NCBI GenBank assembly: GCA_023460575.1
Contig: JAEWPQ010000306.1
Location: forward strand, 1-64,000
Direction of reading: 5' to 3'
Length of the DNA stretch: 64,000 nt
Source of the DNA: Bacillota bacterium
GTDB lineage: Bacteria; Bacillota; Clostridia; Lachnospirales; Lachnospiraceae
In this document: piece after piece, positions 17,145-26,348 of the stretch
Numbering within the stretch: position 1 is the stretch's first letter
How the letters are laid out: each line of letters opens with the position of its first letter
The notes under the pieces: generated by a model
What the model was told of the DNA's origin: nothing
Database searches by the model: none
What the model saw: only the letters and a program-made list of their open reading frames with translations
Program-made: the position numbers and the translations under genes

Positions 17145-18020
17145 ATGAAAAAATTAATTGTTGCTTCTATAACGCCATTTGACAAACAGGGGAAAATCAA
17201 CGAAACTTCAGCCAGACAGCTATGGGAAAGAAATCTTTCTGAAGGAGCAGATGGATTCTTTATCGGAGGAAGTTCCGGAGAGTGTTTTCTATTGACAAGA
17301 GAAGAACGAATCCGTTCATTCGAACTGGCATCGGAGTTAAATGACCGTTGCGATCTATATGCACACGTGGGTGCAATCAGCACAGATGAAGCCATTTTTT
17401 ACGCGATAAAAGCAAAGGAACTGGGAATCCGGGGGATTGCAGCGACACCGCCTTTATATTTTGGATTCTCCGAGAAGGAAATCGCACAATACTATTATGA
17501 TATTGCTCAGGCAGTGGGGGAGCCAGTCCTTTACTATAACATTCCATCAAGCACTCACAGAGAGCTGGATTTAAATAATCCGGATACCAGGGAACTGTTA
17601 AAATCCGGAGCAGTGGGAGCAATCAAACATACCAATTTAAATCTTCTTCAGATGGAACGGATTAAAAATATAAATTCCGATATCATCTGTTACGGAGGCT
17701 TTGAAAGCTCTATGGTAGCATTTCTTGCATTTGGCTGTGATGGTTTTATTGGAAGCAGCTTTAATTTCATGCTGCCCCAGTTTAAACAGATCATGAAATT
17801 GTACCTGGAAGGAAAAGAGGAGGAAGCCAGATCTCTGCAGACCAAATCCAATAACATTCTGGATGTGCTTTTGAAAAACGGCCTCTGCGCAAACTTAAAG
17901 TACATTGTTTCCAGTCAGGGTATTCCCGCCGGCGAAGTAAGAAAACCTATGCTGCCCTTAACAGAAAGCCGGAAAGTAGAAATGGATGAGATTCTTTCCA
18001 AATATCTGGAGGTACGGTAA
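17145..18020 (+). CDS. dihydrodipicolinate synthase / N-acetylneuraminate lyase family aldolase
   Basis: 291 residues, TIM-barrel class I aldolase. Signatures: ITPFD near the N-terminus, GGSSGECFLLT (pyruvate carboxylate loop), YYNIPSS with the proton-shuttling Tyr, and GAIKHTN with the Schiff-base Lys near residue 161. It likely splits or forms a 2-keto-3-deoxy-sugar-acid-type bond to pyruvate rather than making lysine precursors, judging by its catabolic neighbours. Start at 17145 is chosen because GGGGA precedes it; an in-frame ATG at 17124 is poorly served. Confidence 0.88.
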   Translation: MKKLIVASITPFDKQGKINETSARQLWERNLSEGADGFFIGGSSGECFLLTREERIRSFELASELNDRCDLYAHVGAISTDEAIFYAIKAKELGIRGIAATPPLYFGFSEKEIAQYYYDIAQAVGEPVLYYNIPSSTHRELDLNNPDTRELLKSGAVGAIKHTNLNLLQMERIKNINSDIICYGGFESSMVAFLAFGCDGFIGSSFNFMLPQFKQIMKLYLEGKEEEARSLQTKSNNILDVLLKNGLCANLKYIVSSQGIPAGEVRKPMLPLTESRKVEMDEILSKYLEVR

Positions 18021-18041
18021 GACATAAAGGAGATAGATCAT

Positions 18042-19064
18042 ATGAAAGCGGTACAGATTGTTAAGCCCGGAGAATTAAAGGTAATTGATATAGAAAAACC
18101 TGGTCTTGATGAAGAAAACAATGTAATTGTGAAAATGACAGCTGCAGGAATCTGCGGTTCAGATGTGGGAATTTATCACGGAACCAACGCAGCAGCAACT
18201 TATCCCAGAATTATCGGGCACGAAATGGTAGGTGTGGTGGCAGAAACCGGCGCCTCTGTAAAGAAACTAAAAGTGGGTGACCGTGTAATCGTCAACCAGG
18301 TTACCAGCTGCGGACACTGTTATCCATGCCGGAAGGGCAGAGGAAATGTCTGTGATCATTTAAAAGTGAGGGGAGTTCATATTGACGGAGGCTATCGGGA
18401 GTATATCGCGGTGCCGGAAACGGACTGTTATCATCTTCCTGACTCCATATCTGATCAGGATGCAGTTATGATCGAACCAACAACCATTGCTATTCAGTCC
18501 TGTACCAGAGCAGAACTGGAAAAGGACGATATGCTTCTTATTTATGGCTCCGGTGCTCTTGGAAGCTCCATTTTAAAAATTGCCAGACAAATCTGCGACC
18601 ACATCATTGTAGCAGATATTCAGGCTGATAAGCTTGAAACTGCAAAAGCCAATGGTGCAGAATATACGATTAACGTTCTCAATGAAGATCTTGTGGAAAA
18701 AGTGAAAGAATACACCCATATGCATGGAGCGACCGTATCCATAGATGCTGTCTGCAACAAAGATTCTCTGATTGGCCTTTTAAATGCAACCGGAAATGCC
18801 GGAAAGGTTATCACCATGGGATTTTCAACTGCACCTACAGAGATCAATCAGTTTGCCATAACAGCCAAGGAGCTTGATGTAAGAGGCTCCAGACTTCAGA
18901 ATAAAATGTTTGGAAAAGCTATTGATATGATTCATGAGGGAAAACTGGATTTAACCGGTTCTGTTTCCCACACATTCCCGCTGACTAAGGCTCAGGAGGC
19001 CTTTGATTTTGTGGATAGCCGTGATCCGTCTATCCGCAAGATTATTCTTACATTTGATTTTTAA
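18042..19064 (+). CDS. zinc-dependent medium-chain alcohol/polyol dehydrogenase
   Basis: 340 residues. Catalytic zinc residues in AGICGSDVGIYH and GHEMVG; structural zinc loop CGHCYPCRKGRGNVC; Rossmann turn IYGSGALGSS. The family includes sorbitol, galactitol-phosphate, threonine and L-gulonate dehydrogenases. Last gene of the operon, followed by a strong terminator. It probably oxidises or reduces a hydroxy or keto group of the sugar-acid intermediate; exact substrate unknown. Confidence 0.9.
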   Translation: MKAVQIVKPGELKVIDIEKPGLDEENNVIVKMTAAGICGSDVGIYHGTNAAATYPRIIGHEMVGVVAETGASVKKLKVGDRVIVNQVTSCGHCYPCRKGRGNVCDHLKVRGVHIDGGYREYIAVPETDCYHLPDSISDQDAVMIEPTTIAIQSCTRAELEKDDMLLIYGSGALGSSILKIARQICDHIIVADIQADKLETAKANGAEYTINVLNEDLVEKVKEYTHMHGATVSIDAVCNKDSLIGLLNATGNAGKVITMGFSTAPTEINQFAITAKELDVRGSRLQNKMFGKAIDMIHEGKLDLTGSVSHTFPLTKAQEAFDFVDSRDPSIRKIILTFDF

Positions 19065-19080
19065 AACCCCACTCTCTCTA

Positions 19081-19130
19081 AAAGAAGAGGTTCCTTCTGT
19101 ATATTAAAACGGAAGGAACCTCTTCTTTTT
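19081..19130. terminator. bidirectional terminator overlapping the M28 peptidase 3' end
   Basis: 18-bp perfect stem 19081-19098 / 19113-19130 flanked by A and T runs. The last nine codons and stop of the minus-strand peptidase lie within it. Confidence 0.85.
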
Positions 19131-19931
19131 ATCATAAGGCCGGTGGAGTGCGTCAGTTAAATAGTCGTATATCCGGTTCATAGCTGCTAAATCAACCCAT
19201 TCCGGAGTATCCCGGTATGCACCATGCATGGTAGAGGATATCTCCATCTGATCCAGAATCATATAAAATTCCGGCGGCTTGCCTAAAAGACCGCTGCCCA
19301 GTTTGGAAAGCGCATTGAGATACTGGATATCCCATCTGGGCACGCTGGCAATGCTGATCGCGGGAGTCCGCCCGCCAGAAAATGAGGCTTCGTCACTTCC
19401 TGGAAGATATTTAACAAGAACTCCGTTATGCGCTTCCAGAACCTCTTTCCTGCAAAATTTTTCTATTCCGGTTTTTCGCTCGTAACCCCGGCTGTTAACT
19501 GCAATGGTGTCACCATAACCGCACACATCCAGATTGATAACTCCGGTAATCTCCTGATGATTCATAGAAGCGGCGTAGAGTCTGCTTCCGGTATTGCCTG
19601 TTTCCTCTCCGTCAAAGAAAGCAAAACGTGCAGGAAAATTCTCTTCCTTCAGCTTTCCGGCAAGTGATATAAGGATACACATGGCGGCGGCGTTATCATT
19701 GGCTCCGAAGCTGCCAGGTACTGCATCATAATGGGCACAGAAAAGCGGACCAGGCTGGTTGTTCCATGGGGTCAGAAGGAAGTTATAAATTCCTCTTGGA
19801 TTCTTTTGGGAAGGCGGCTCTTCCTGAATATCAAAATCCAGATGCTCCTTTACAAGCACCTCCCTCACAGCATCACGCCGTTGTTCCGGATCTTTTAAGG
19901 AAAGCTCGGCCAGATAATGGTTTAACTCCAT
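19104..19931 (-). CDS. M28 family zinc metallopeptidase
   Basis: 275 residues, no signal peptide, so probably cytoplasmic. Zinc-site motifs: AHYDAVPGSFGANDNAAA (His, Asp), FFDGEETGNTGSR (Glu-Glu), INLDVCGYGD. M28 enzymes are aminopeptidases or carboxypeptidases, and some are N-acyl amino acid or sugar-amide hydrolases. It is the last gene of the minus-strand operon gntR-SDR-yhcH-M28, so an amide hydrolase acting on a pathway compound is as plausible as a general peptidase. Confidence 0.85.
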   Translation of the reverse strand: MELNHYLAELSLKDPEQRRDAVREVLVKEHLDFDIQEEPPSQKNPRGIYNFLLTPWNNQPGPLFCAHYDAVPGSFGANDNAAAMCILISLAGKLKEENFPARFAFFDGEETGNTGSRLYAASMNHQEITGVINLDVCGYGDTIAVNSRGYERKTGIEKFCRKEVLEAHNGVLVKYLPGSDEASFSGGRTPAISIASVPRWDIQYLNALSKLGSGLLGKPPEFYMILDQMEISSTMHGAYRDTPEWVDLAAMNRIYDYLTDALHRPYDKKKRFLPF

Positions 19932-19944
19932 ATTCGATGCCCTC

Positions 19945-20460
19945 CTAACGGGTACTGTCCTTCAGGCAGCTTTCTAACGGTACTTTTATTACGATCTTTC
20001 TTATGGGAGCTTCTGTATCCCCTGCTTTAATTGCAGGGATATGCACATCCCATGGAAAATAAACTGCGAAGGTTCCAGGAATCATATGAATCCGGCCTTC
20101 CGCTGCTGCAGGATCGTTTTTATAAAAGAGGATGTCTCTTGGAGTATCCAGAAGATTTTCCTCAACCTGTCCGTTTCCGTCGTCTGTGTAGAAGCCGGCT
20201 TCTTCCGGACCGCCGCAGGCAAGAAACTGCACATCAATGTTCTTCCTGTGAATCTCAGGACGCAGTCCGCTTCGGTCTCCGGTCTTTAAATCCAGCACCT
20301 GAAGAATGACAGGTATACCATTAAGATCGATGGAAAATACGCCCGGTTCATGTACTGCCATGTCATGCTCGGTTAAATAACGGATAGCACAGCCAAGAGG
20401 GGCGGGCAGAACAGCAAGCTGTTCGTTCAGCATTGGATTATAAATATTTCCAAAAATCAT
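19945..20460 (-). CDS. YhcH/YjgK/YiaL family protein, second paralogue
   Basis: 171 residues. Shows the same outline as the protein at 14175: PEIHRKNIDVQFLACG, RDILFYKND, FPWDVHIPAI, IRKIVIKVP. The two are clearly paralogous but diverged. It sits between an SDR and an M28 peptidase, 13 bases before the latter. Two copies in separately regulated units suggest related but distinct sugar-acid substrates or anomeric forms. Confidence 0.8.
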   Translation of the reverse strand: MIFGNIYNPMLNEQLAVLPAPLGCAIRYLTEHDMAVHEPGVFSIDLNGIPVILQVLDLKTGDRSGLRPEIHRKNIDVQFLACGGPEEAGFYTDDGNGQVEENLLDTPRDILFYKNDPAAAEGRIHMIPGTFAVYFPWDVHIPAIKAGDTEAPIRKIVIKVPLESCLKDSTR

Positions 20461-20494
20461 AATTCATTCCTCCGTTTATATTTATCGTTTATCT

Positions 20495-21280
20495 TTACTG
20501 CATTGCGGTTAATCCGCCGTCTACACCAAGGATCTGACCGGTCACAAATGAGGAGGCGTCGCTGCATAAAAACAGTGCAGCTGCCGCAATATCTTCTTCC
20601 TGTCCGATTCGCCCCAAAGGAATCCGCTTTGTCAGTGTCTGGTAAAACTGAGGATCATCCAGCTGAAAGGCGTTAATAGGCGTCCGGACAAAGGTTGGAG
20701 CAATGGCATTGCAGGTAATGTTATATTTTCCCCATTCACATGCAAGCTGTCTGGTGTACATATTCACGGCTCCTTTGCTTGTGCAGTAAGCCAGATAATC
20801 CTGACCGGTTCCGATCAGGCCTTTTACTGAAGATAGATTTAAAATCCGTCCGTATCCGGCTGGAATCATAAAACGTTTTCCTACAGCACGGGTGACCGTA
20901 TGGATTCCAAGAACATTTAAATCCATGACCTGTGAAAACACTTCTTCCTCATAATCCTCGGCAGGAATAAGGCGGTTCATACCGGCACTGTTGACTAAAA
21001 TATCCAGGCCGCCCAATTCTCTCTCAATCTCATTAAGCATCCCTTCCACTTTATCGCGGTCTGTGATGTCGCATCCGAGAGTCAGAAGGCGTTTCCCTTC
21101 CCGGTCCGCCGTTTCTTTTAAAATGTCAGCCTTTTTCGGATGCCCTCCGCAGACAGCCACGTCAGCACCGCTTTGAAGAAAGGCCTTTGCGATAGAACTT
21201 CCAAGTCCGCCTGTTCCGCCGGCAATCAGAGCTCTCTTACCATTCAGGGTAAATCTGGTTTGTATACTATCATTCATCAT
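20495..21280 (-). CDS. short-chain dehydrogenase/reductase (gluconate 5-dehydrogenase / KduD-like)
   Basis: 261 residues, classical SDR: AGGTGGLGSSIA (cofactor loop), LVNSAG, LSSVKG (catalytic Ser), YCTSKGA (Tyr and Lys), then CNAIAPTFVRTP. Members acting on gluconate or 2-deoxy-gluconate have this look. Start 21280 has AAAGGA 7 bases upstream; it overlaps the gntR gene by 11 bases, so the two are co-translated. Confidence 0.88.
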   Translation of the reverse strand: MMNDSIQTRFTLNGKRALIAGGTGGLGSSIAKAFLQSGADVAVCGGHPKKADILKETADREGKRLLTLGCDITDRDKVEGMLNEIERELGGLDILVNSAGMNRLIPAEDYEEEVFSQVMDLNVLGIHTVTRAVGKRFMIPAGYGRILNLSSVKGLIGTGQDYLAYCTSKGAVNMYTRQLACEWGKYNITCNAIAPTFVRTPINAFQLDDPQFYQTLTKRIPLGRIGQEEDIAAAALFLCSDASSFVTGQILGVDGGLTAMQ

Positions 21281-22034
21281 AGCTGATTCCTTTCTGATTA
21301 TGGAAGTCCGCAGTTTGGAAGTCTGACTGGCTTTCAAGAAAATAGTCCGGATAACACTCCTGCAATGGCGGAATCAGGAGCTGGATCCGGGACAGATGAT
21401 GGCGGTAAACCGTGCATGCGCGGTCGGTGTTTCTGGCAGCCAGCGCGTCGGTGAGAGCCGTAAGGTCTTTTATAAAATCTTCTGTAACGGAAGTATCAGA
21501 TGCAGCCAGATATAAAAGCCGCTGAAGATCCATTCCGGCTTTCTGCACAGCCTCCCATATATAATTCATCTTTCCTCCCAGTTCATAAAGAAGATGGTAA
21601 TAGTCGGTGATTAACCGTACAGAATGGGATAATTCTCCCTGGGATAAATAGTCTTCAAGCTCCTGTAAATGGTGATAGAGAACATCAAACTGAGAACCCT
21701 TTATATTTCGGATAAAGATATTCTGGATCATGGATGTTCCCAGCTGTTTATGAATCCATAAGGTTTGTTCAATCCTGCCGGTATCTATCTTTGAAACAAA
21801 CGCCCCTTTCTGAGGAATAATATCAATCAGATTTTTCCGGGAAAGCTTGTACAGGGTATCATGGACGGGAGTCCGGCTAATGTTTAGAGCATCAGCCAGT
21901 TCTACCTCATTCATCTTTCTTCCCGGGGGAAGATGGAGGTTTAGAATAAAATGCCGTATGATCCGGTATGCATACTGCCTGGCATCTTCGGAGTGCCTTC
22001 TGGGCGGTAATTTCTGAAACGGTATGAGTGACAT
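21270..22034 (-). CDS. GntR family transcriptional regulator
   Basis: 254 residues. Winged helix YRIIRHFILNLHLPPGRKM, ELADALNISRTPVHDTLYKL and wing IIPQKGAFVS; helical C-terminal effector domain. First gene of its operon and overlapping the SDR gene, hence likely autoregulated together with its targets. A TATAAT (minus strand near 22083) with TTTACC 18 bases upstream is a plausible promoter. It is the third GntR regulator in 15 kb. Confidence 0.9.
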   Translation of the reverse strand: MSLIPFQKLPPRRHSEDARQYAYRIIRHFILNLHLPPGRKMNEVELADALNISRTPVHDTLYKLSRKNLIDIIPQKGAFVSKIDTGRIEQTLWIHKQLGTSMIQNIFIRNIKGSQFDVLYHHLQELEDYLSQGELSHSVRLITDYYHLLYELGGKMNYIWEAVQKAGMDLQRLLYLAASDTSVTEDFIKDLTALTDALAARNTDRACTVYRHHLSRIQLLIPPLQECYPDYFLESQSDFQTADFHNQKGISYDE

Positions 22035-22195
22035 GTAAAACTCCGTTCTGCCGCACTGAAAACGGCATATTTCTTCCTATATTATACCATGAGTTTCCTT
22101 GTTTGGTAAACCCTTATGAAAAAATCAAGGACATCCGTATACAACCAGTCACTGCATTCATTATGTCTCTAAACTATGTTTTCAGAAACGCATTT

Positions 22196-22555
22196 CTAAA
22201 CTAGCAACTGTTCCACAAATTCTACAATCATACCGTCAAAATGTTTGACAATCATATTAAGCCCTGTAGGAGTTTCCTTTATATCTTTCATTATCGTGGC
22301 ATCGTTCTCTAATAGAAAATCCCTAAATTCTATTAGAGAGTCAACAATAAATGTTGCTTTTGTGTTTTTAAAAGACTCCAGTACTTCGTCCGTGCCGCAA
22401 ATAATTAAAATGCTGCCTACTTGTGCTAATTCCATATGAAATTGTTTGTGCTCATATCTCATACTACATTTTTCATCTAGCAAGTTTACATAGAACTCTA
22501 CTGCCTGATCCATATCATTTACATAAATCCGATTCAAGATCTGCTTAACTTTCAT
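22196..22555 (-). CDS. VOC (glyoxalase/bleomycin-resistance) fold protein
   Basis: 119 residues. Two beta-alpha-beta-beta-beta units are visible: KQILNRIYVNDMDQAVEFYVNLL and a C-terminal KHFDGMIVEFVEQL. The Glu of VEFVE is in a metal-ligand position. Possible roles are metal-dependent isomerase or drug-binding protein. Start 22555 with GGAG 8 bases upstream; it begins 33 bases after the MATE gene and probably shares its transcript, which favours a resistance role. Confidence 0.75.
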   Translation of the reverse strand: MKVKQILNRIYVNDMDQAVEFYVNLLDEKCSMRYEHKQFHMELAQVGSILIICGTDEVLESFKNTKATFIVDSLIEFRDFLLENDATIMKDIKETPTGLNMIVKHFDGMIVEFVEQLLV

Positions 22556-22587
22556 TTTCAGTTCTCCTTTAATTTTAATAAATTCCT

Positions 22588-23943
22588 TTATATTTTTAAG
22601 TGACATTCATTGATTTCTCCATTCAGCTTTACTGCTAATATTCCCATGATGATAATCGTTATAATATCGGCAATTGGTTGAGCAGCTATCACTCCGTATA
22701 ATCCCATAAATTTTGGAAGCATAAGAATAATAGGAATAAAGAAAACGGCCTGACGTCCGGCACAAAGTACCCAGCCACCTAATGGTTTACCAAGTGCCAT
22801 GAAGAGCATACAGTAAATTGCTTCTATTCCATAGAAAATGAATGTTATGATATTGATGCGAAGAGCAAATGAGCCTATTTCTATGACTGATGCATCGTTT
22901 GTTGTAAATAAAGAAACGACCGGCTGGGGAAATAAAATCATGAGCAATGTCATTAACACACAAAAGATGGTAGTCCATTTCACTGCGGTTTTTGTCGCAC
23001 TTTGCAACCGATCATATTGTCCTGCACCATAATTATATCCTGCAACAGGTTGAAAGCCTTTTGCGAAACCAAATACTGCATAGATACCCATTGAGATGAC
23101 ACGGGTTACGATTCCCATTGCAGCAATGGCAGAATCCCCATATGGCTGTGCTGCCATATTTGTTAAGCTAATAGCAACACTGGTTGCAAGCTGAAAAACA
23201 AGTATTCCAATTCCAACTTTGAAAATCTCCTTGAAGATTGTACCCTCAATACGGATTTCTCTTAGCGAAAAGCTAAAGATACTTCTTTTCTTTACTATGT
23301 AAAACAAATACATAATTGAGGTAATAATTTGAGCAACCGCCGTTGCCATACCAGCTCCTATAATTCCCATATGCAGACCGAAAATAAAAGTCGGTGCAAA
23401 GATGACATTCAGTCCGGCACCAAGCAGCATCGCAGTCATGGAAACCTTAACCGCTCCCTCACTTGAAGCAATATTGTTCATGGTAACATTAAATATATTA
23501 AAAATTGAGCTAGCCACATAGATAATGGCATATTGTTTTGCATAAGGAAAAATTGTTTCCGTTGCACCTAAACACCATAATACTTTATCTAAGAAACACT
23601 CTAGCAGAATGATTACAACAGCACCGATAATAAGGCTTGAATAAAGAGCAGTTGAAGCCACATGACTTGCTTCTTCATTTTTTCTTTCTCCCAATAACCT
23701 GGATATATACGCAGCTGCACCGCCGCCGAACATAACTGCGATGCCTACAATTGCTTGTCCAAGTGGGAAGGCAATGGATATGGCCCCCATTTGGCTAGTC
23801 CCAAGTCCACCCACAAAGTAAGCATCTATTAGATTATAAAAACCTGTCACCAGCATGCCGATCATTGTCGGCAATCCCATTTTTAATAAAAGCTGGGGTA
23901 TTGGGGCTTCCCTTAGCATTGTGATACGTTCTTCCTTGTTCAT
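22588..23943 (-). CDS. MATE family multidrug efflux transporter
   Basis: 451 residues with 12 predicted helices in two similar halves. Typical parts are MGLPTMIGMLVTGFYNLIDAYFVG, and GFAKGFQPVAGYNYGA in the second half. It exports cationic drugs or metabolites with Na+ or H+. Start 23943 follows AAGGAG by 9 bases. Its promoter (see 23944-24263) is bracketed by copies of the same motif found at the tetR promoter, so repression by the adjacent TetR is well supported by sequence. Confidence 0.9.
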   Translation of the reverse strand: MNKEERITMLREAPIPQLLLKMGLPTMIGMLVTGFYNLIDAYFVGGLGTSQMGAISIAFPLGQAIVGIAVMFGGGAAAYISRLLGERKNEEASHVASTALYSSLIIGAVVIILLECFLDKVLWCLGATETIFPYAKQYAIIYVASSIFNIFNVTMNNIASSEGAVKVSMTAMLLGAGLNVIFAPTFIFGLHMGIIGAGMATAVAQIITSIMYLFYIVKKRSIFSFSLREIRIEGTIFKEIFKVGIGILVFQLATSVAISLTNMAAQPYGDSAIAAMGIVTRVISMGIYAVFGFAKGFQPVAGYNYGAGQYDRLQSATKTAVKWTTIFCVLMTLLMILFPQPVVSLFTTNDASVIEIGSFALRINIITFIFYGIEAIYCMLFMALGKPLGGWVLCAGRQAVFFIPIILMLPKFMGLYGVIAAQPIADIITIIIMGILAVKLNGEINECHLKI

Positions 23944-24263
23944 GATAAAAATCTCCTTTAGTTTAAAATTTGTGTACATTTATGAGTGAAATTGTGGTAT
24001 TGCTATTGACTGAAAGTATTGATTGATTTATCATCTCCCTGACTTAATCTTGATTGTCTCAACAGTCTTTCTATAATTTCTGTCATAAATTTCATCATGA
24101 AAACATAATAACAATAGTGAATAATTTTATTCATTCACATAATAAACCTTTAAGCTGTAAAAGTCAATGAGTGAATTTATTCATTGTTCTGCCAATAAAA
24201 AAGTACATGATAGCCAATAGGCTTTTTTGTACTTTTTCTTTCACATATATTCTATTTAATATT
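23944..24263 (-). promoter_or_regulatory. MATE promoter bracketed by TetR operator motifs; tetR terminator
   Basis: 320 bases without a gene. Minus-strand promoter TTGACT (24167-24162), 17 bp, TATTAT (24144-24139). The inverted repeat AATGAGTGAATTTATTCATT (24166-24185) overlaps the -35, and GTGAATGAATAAA (minus strand, 24138-24126) follows the -10. Both share the core found at 24932-24952. A hairpin 24198-24206 / 24229-24237, T-rich on the minus strand, ends the tetR transcript. Confidence 0.7.
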
Positions 24264-24905
24264 CTAATCTGCCTTGAATCCTAAAACACGTACTAGCATA
24301 TCTTGTGTAAAATCGAAAAAGGATTGCATATATTCCTTCGCATTTTCCTCTGGCATTTCTGCGTGGAACGTGTGTACCAAACCTGAAATCAAAAACTGAG
24401 CAGTTCTTGGAGCATTGCTGCAACTAAATGTATTTTCTTTCATTCCTTGCTCTATAATCGGTATCATTACAGTCATCCATTGATAGGCTACATCATCCAA
24501 CAAAATTGCCCTGATGCTTGACCCCTCATTATATCTCGATTCAAACTCATGATGATTAACCGAAAAATCAAACATGCGGTTTATGACAAGATTCAATTTT
24601 TCAATTGCCGGGATATTCTGTGATATTGGAATTTTCATTTGTTCTACCGCTTGTATTGCATAATATTCTGAAGTTGCCGCAAAGATTTCCGTTTTAGATT
24701 TAAAATAGCGGTAGCATAAACCAGGAGATACATTCATCCTTTCAGCGATATCTTGAATGGTTGTATTTTCATAACCTTTTTCAGAAAACATATCTAATGC
24801 TGTTTCAACAATTTCCTGACGTCGTTCATCCGGTTCTTTCGATATCCTTATTTTACGAGAACGATCATTCTTGTCCTCTGTGAATTTATTTTTTGATAAT
24901 GCCAT
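24264..24905 (-). CDS. TetR family transcriptional regulator
   Basis: 213 residues. N-terminal HTH: RRQEIVETALDMFSEKGYENTTIQDIAERMNVS, then PGLCYRYFKSKTEIF, the standard TetR recognition region. The basic N-terminal extension of about 25 residues is longer than usual. The C-terminal domain is helical and of unknown ligand. Divergently it would control itself, and on the same strand the MATE gene downstream. Ribosome binding site GGAGG precedes the ATG. Confidence 0.92.
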   Translation of the reverse strand: MALSKNKFTEDKNDRSRKIRISKEPDERRQEIVETALDMFSEKGYENTTIQDIAERMNVSPGLCYRYFKSKTEIFAATSEYYAIQAVEQMKIPISQNIPAIEKLNLVINRMFDFSVNHHEFESRYNEGSSIRAILLDDVAYQWMTVMIPIIEQGMKENTFSCSNAPRTAQFLISGLVHTFHAEMPEENAKEYMQSFFDFTQDMLVRVLGFKAD

Positions 24906-24931
24906 AATTTGCCTCCATTAAAATCATTTAC

Positions 24932-24978
24932 GAGTGAATGAATATATTCATTATCATCCATTTTTGATCTTTTGTCAA
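24932..24978 (-). promoter_or_regulatory. tetR promoter with palindromic operator
   Basis: Minus strand TTGACA (24978-24973), 17 bp, GATAAT (24955-24950). A perfect 16-bp palindrome AATGAATATATTCATT (24937-24952) overlaps the -10 and extends the GAGTGAAT motif also present near the MATE promoter. Confidence 0.75.
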
Positions 24979-25077
24979 GGCAACGATAAAATCTCTACTT
25001 TCATTCTTGCTTTTCTACAGAGTACGCAAAATATAGTCACCCCTCCGAGATATCGCCCTGATACAACAAGTTAATTA

Positions 25078-25842
25078 TTATGATTTAATCATAATATCAG
25101 GAGTCGGAATCAGCGTTTTTATTTTTCCGATATTACGTTTTAGCTTTTTTGCATTGAACGGTTTACCATGTGCCGGGTAAATAGTCGTTGAACCATTAAA
25201 GAGCAATTTGTTCCAACTATTATAATATTCATCCAGATTTTCAATTCCTATTGTCATATACTTGGCTCCTAAAATGTTTACAATTGGGTGATTCATTACA
25301 GAATCGCCACAAAAGCAGCTTCCATCATCAAGAACTAATGATATATCTCCTTTTGTATGACCCGGGGTATATACAATCTTTCCATCCATTCCTAATTTTT
25401 TTAATATACTGGTATTATCTCCGTCAACAATAATATCTGTATCTCTAGTTTTATACACTGGAAAAGTACTTGTCCAACTTGTTTTTAATTTTTTGCGAAT
25501 AATCATAAGAAAGCGTACTCTCTTATTGGGAACTCCTCTTTTTTCATTTCTTAACAAATCGACATTTTTGCCTGTTTTTAACGCTTCTGATGCATACTTG
25601 TGCATTATAATACGAATATTATTATTATTTTCTACCAAGAAATTCACTAAACCGCTGTGATCATTATGATGGTGTGTTAAAAAAAGATAATTAATATCTT
25701 TAATGTTTATAGAATTTTTATGCAACTCCTGCTTGAAAACAGTTAAATCGCTTTCATATCCGGTATCAACAAGTAAATATCCATTTTCTATTTTTAATAA
25801 GTAGCAATTTGTTGCAGATAACTTAAGACATATTATATCCAT
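25078..25842 (-). CDS. MBL-fold metallo-hydrolase
   Basis: 254 residues. Metal-site motifs THHHNDHSG (HxHxDH), TPGHTKGDISL, CGDSVM and PAHGKP follow the metallo-beta-lactamase superfamily order; an insertion of about 50 residues after the first motif is basic. Likely a thioesterase, lactonase or glyoxalase II-like hydrolase. It starts 7 bases after the marR stop, so the two form an operon and MarR probably controls it. Confidence 0.85.
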   Translation of the reverse strand: MDIICLKLSATNCYLLKIENGYLLVDTGYESDLTVFKQELHKNSINIKDINYLFLTHHHNDHSGLVNFLVENNNNIRIIMHKYASEALKTGKNVDLLRNEKRGVPNKRVRFLMIIRKKLKTSWTSTFPVYKTRDTDIIVDGDNTSILKKLGMDGKIVYTPGHTKGDISLVLDDGSCFCGDSVMNHPIVNILGAKYMTIGIENLDEYYNSWNKLLFNGSTTIYPAHGKPFNAKKLKRNIGKIKTLIPTPDIMIKS

Positions 25843-25849
25843 AGGTAAT

Positions 25850-26302
25850 TCACTCCTCTTCTAATTTTGATAAAAGCTCTTTTAAAGATGATATATTCGA
25901 TTTAAAAGTGCCTAAATCCTTAGAGCTTAATTTTGAAAACATTGTTGTAAAATAACCATGTAGCTTTTTTACATAACTTTCGACAAATTCGTCGCCTGCA
26001 TCACTTAATTTGATAAGAATAATCCTGCGATCATGTGAAGCATTTACACGTTCTACATATCCAAGTTTTTCAAGCTTATCAATTAATAGTGTTACGTTTG
26101 GCTTTGTAACTTGTATCTTCTCACTTAGTTCACTCATAGGGAGCTCCTTGTTTGTTTTTAGCAATCGCAAAATAGCTGCATGTGATCTGACAAGGCCAAA
26201 CTTTTTTAAATATTCATCAATTTTTGCATACGCTTTTCTAGTTAAATCATGTACAATAAAAGATATATCTTCAATTAGATTTTCCATTTCGTTGTTTGTC
26301 AT
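25850..26302 (-). CDS. MarR family transcriptional regulator
   Basis: 150 residues. Winged helix: VRSHAAILRLLKTNKELPMSELSEKIQVTKPNVTLLIDKLEKLGYVERV, wing DRRIILIKLSDAG. Start 26302 has GAGGAGG 8 bases upstream. Operon with the metallo-hydrolase. A 12-bp palindrome just after its predicted promoter suggests autoregulation. Confidence 0.9.
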   Translation of the reverse strand: MTNNEMENLIEDISFIVHDLTRKAYAKIDEYLKKFGLVRSHAAILRLLKTNKELPMSELSEKIQVTKPNVTLLIDKLEKLGYVERVNASHDRRIILIKLSDAGDEFVESYVKKLHGYFTTMFSKLSSKDLGTFKSNISSLKELLSKLEEE

Positions 26303-26348
26303 AGTAATCCTCCTCGTTTCGAATGTATATTTGTTAAACAATGAATTA

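Noticed and set aside
16140..18020. Pantothenate or lysine biosynthesis (panE, dapA)
   Set aside because: The two enzymes sit in a GntR-controlled operon with a cyclase-fold hydrolase and polyol dehydrogenase and without panB/panC or other dap genes; catabolic roles fit better.
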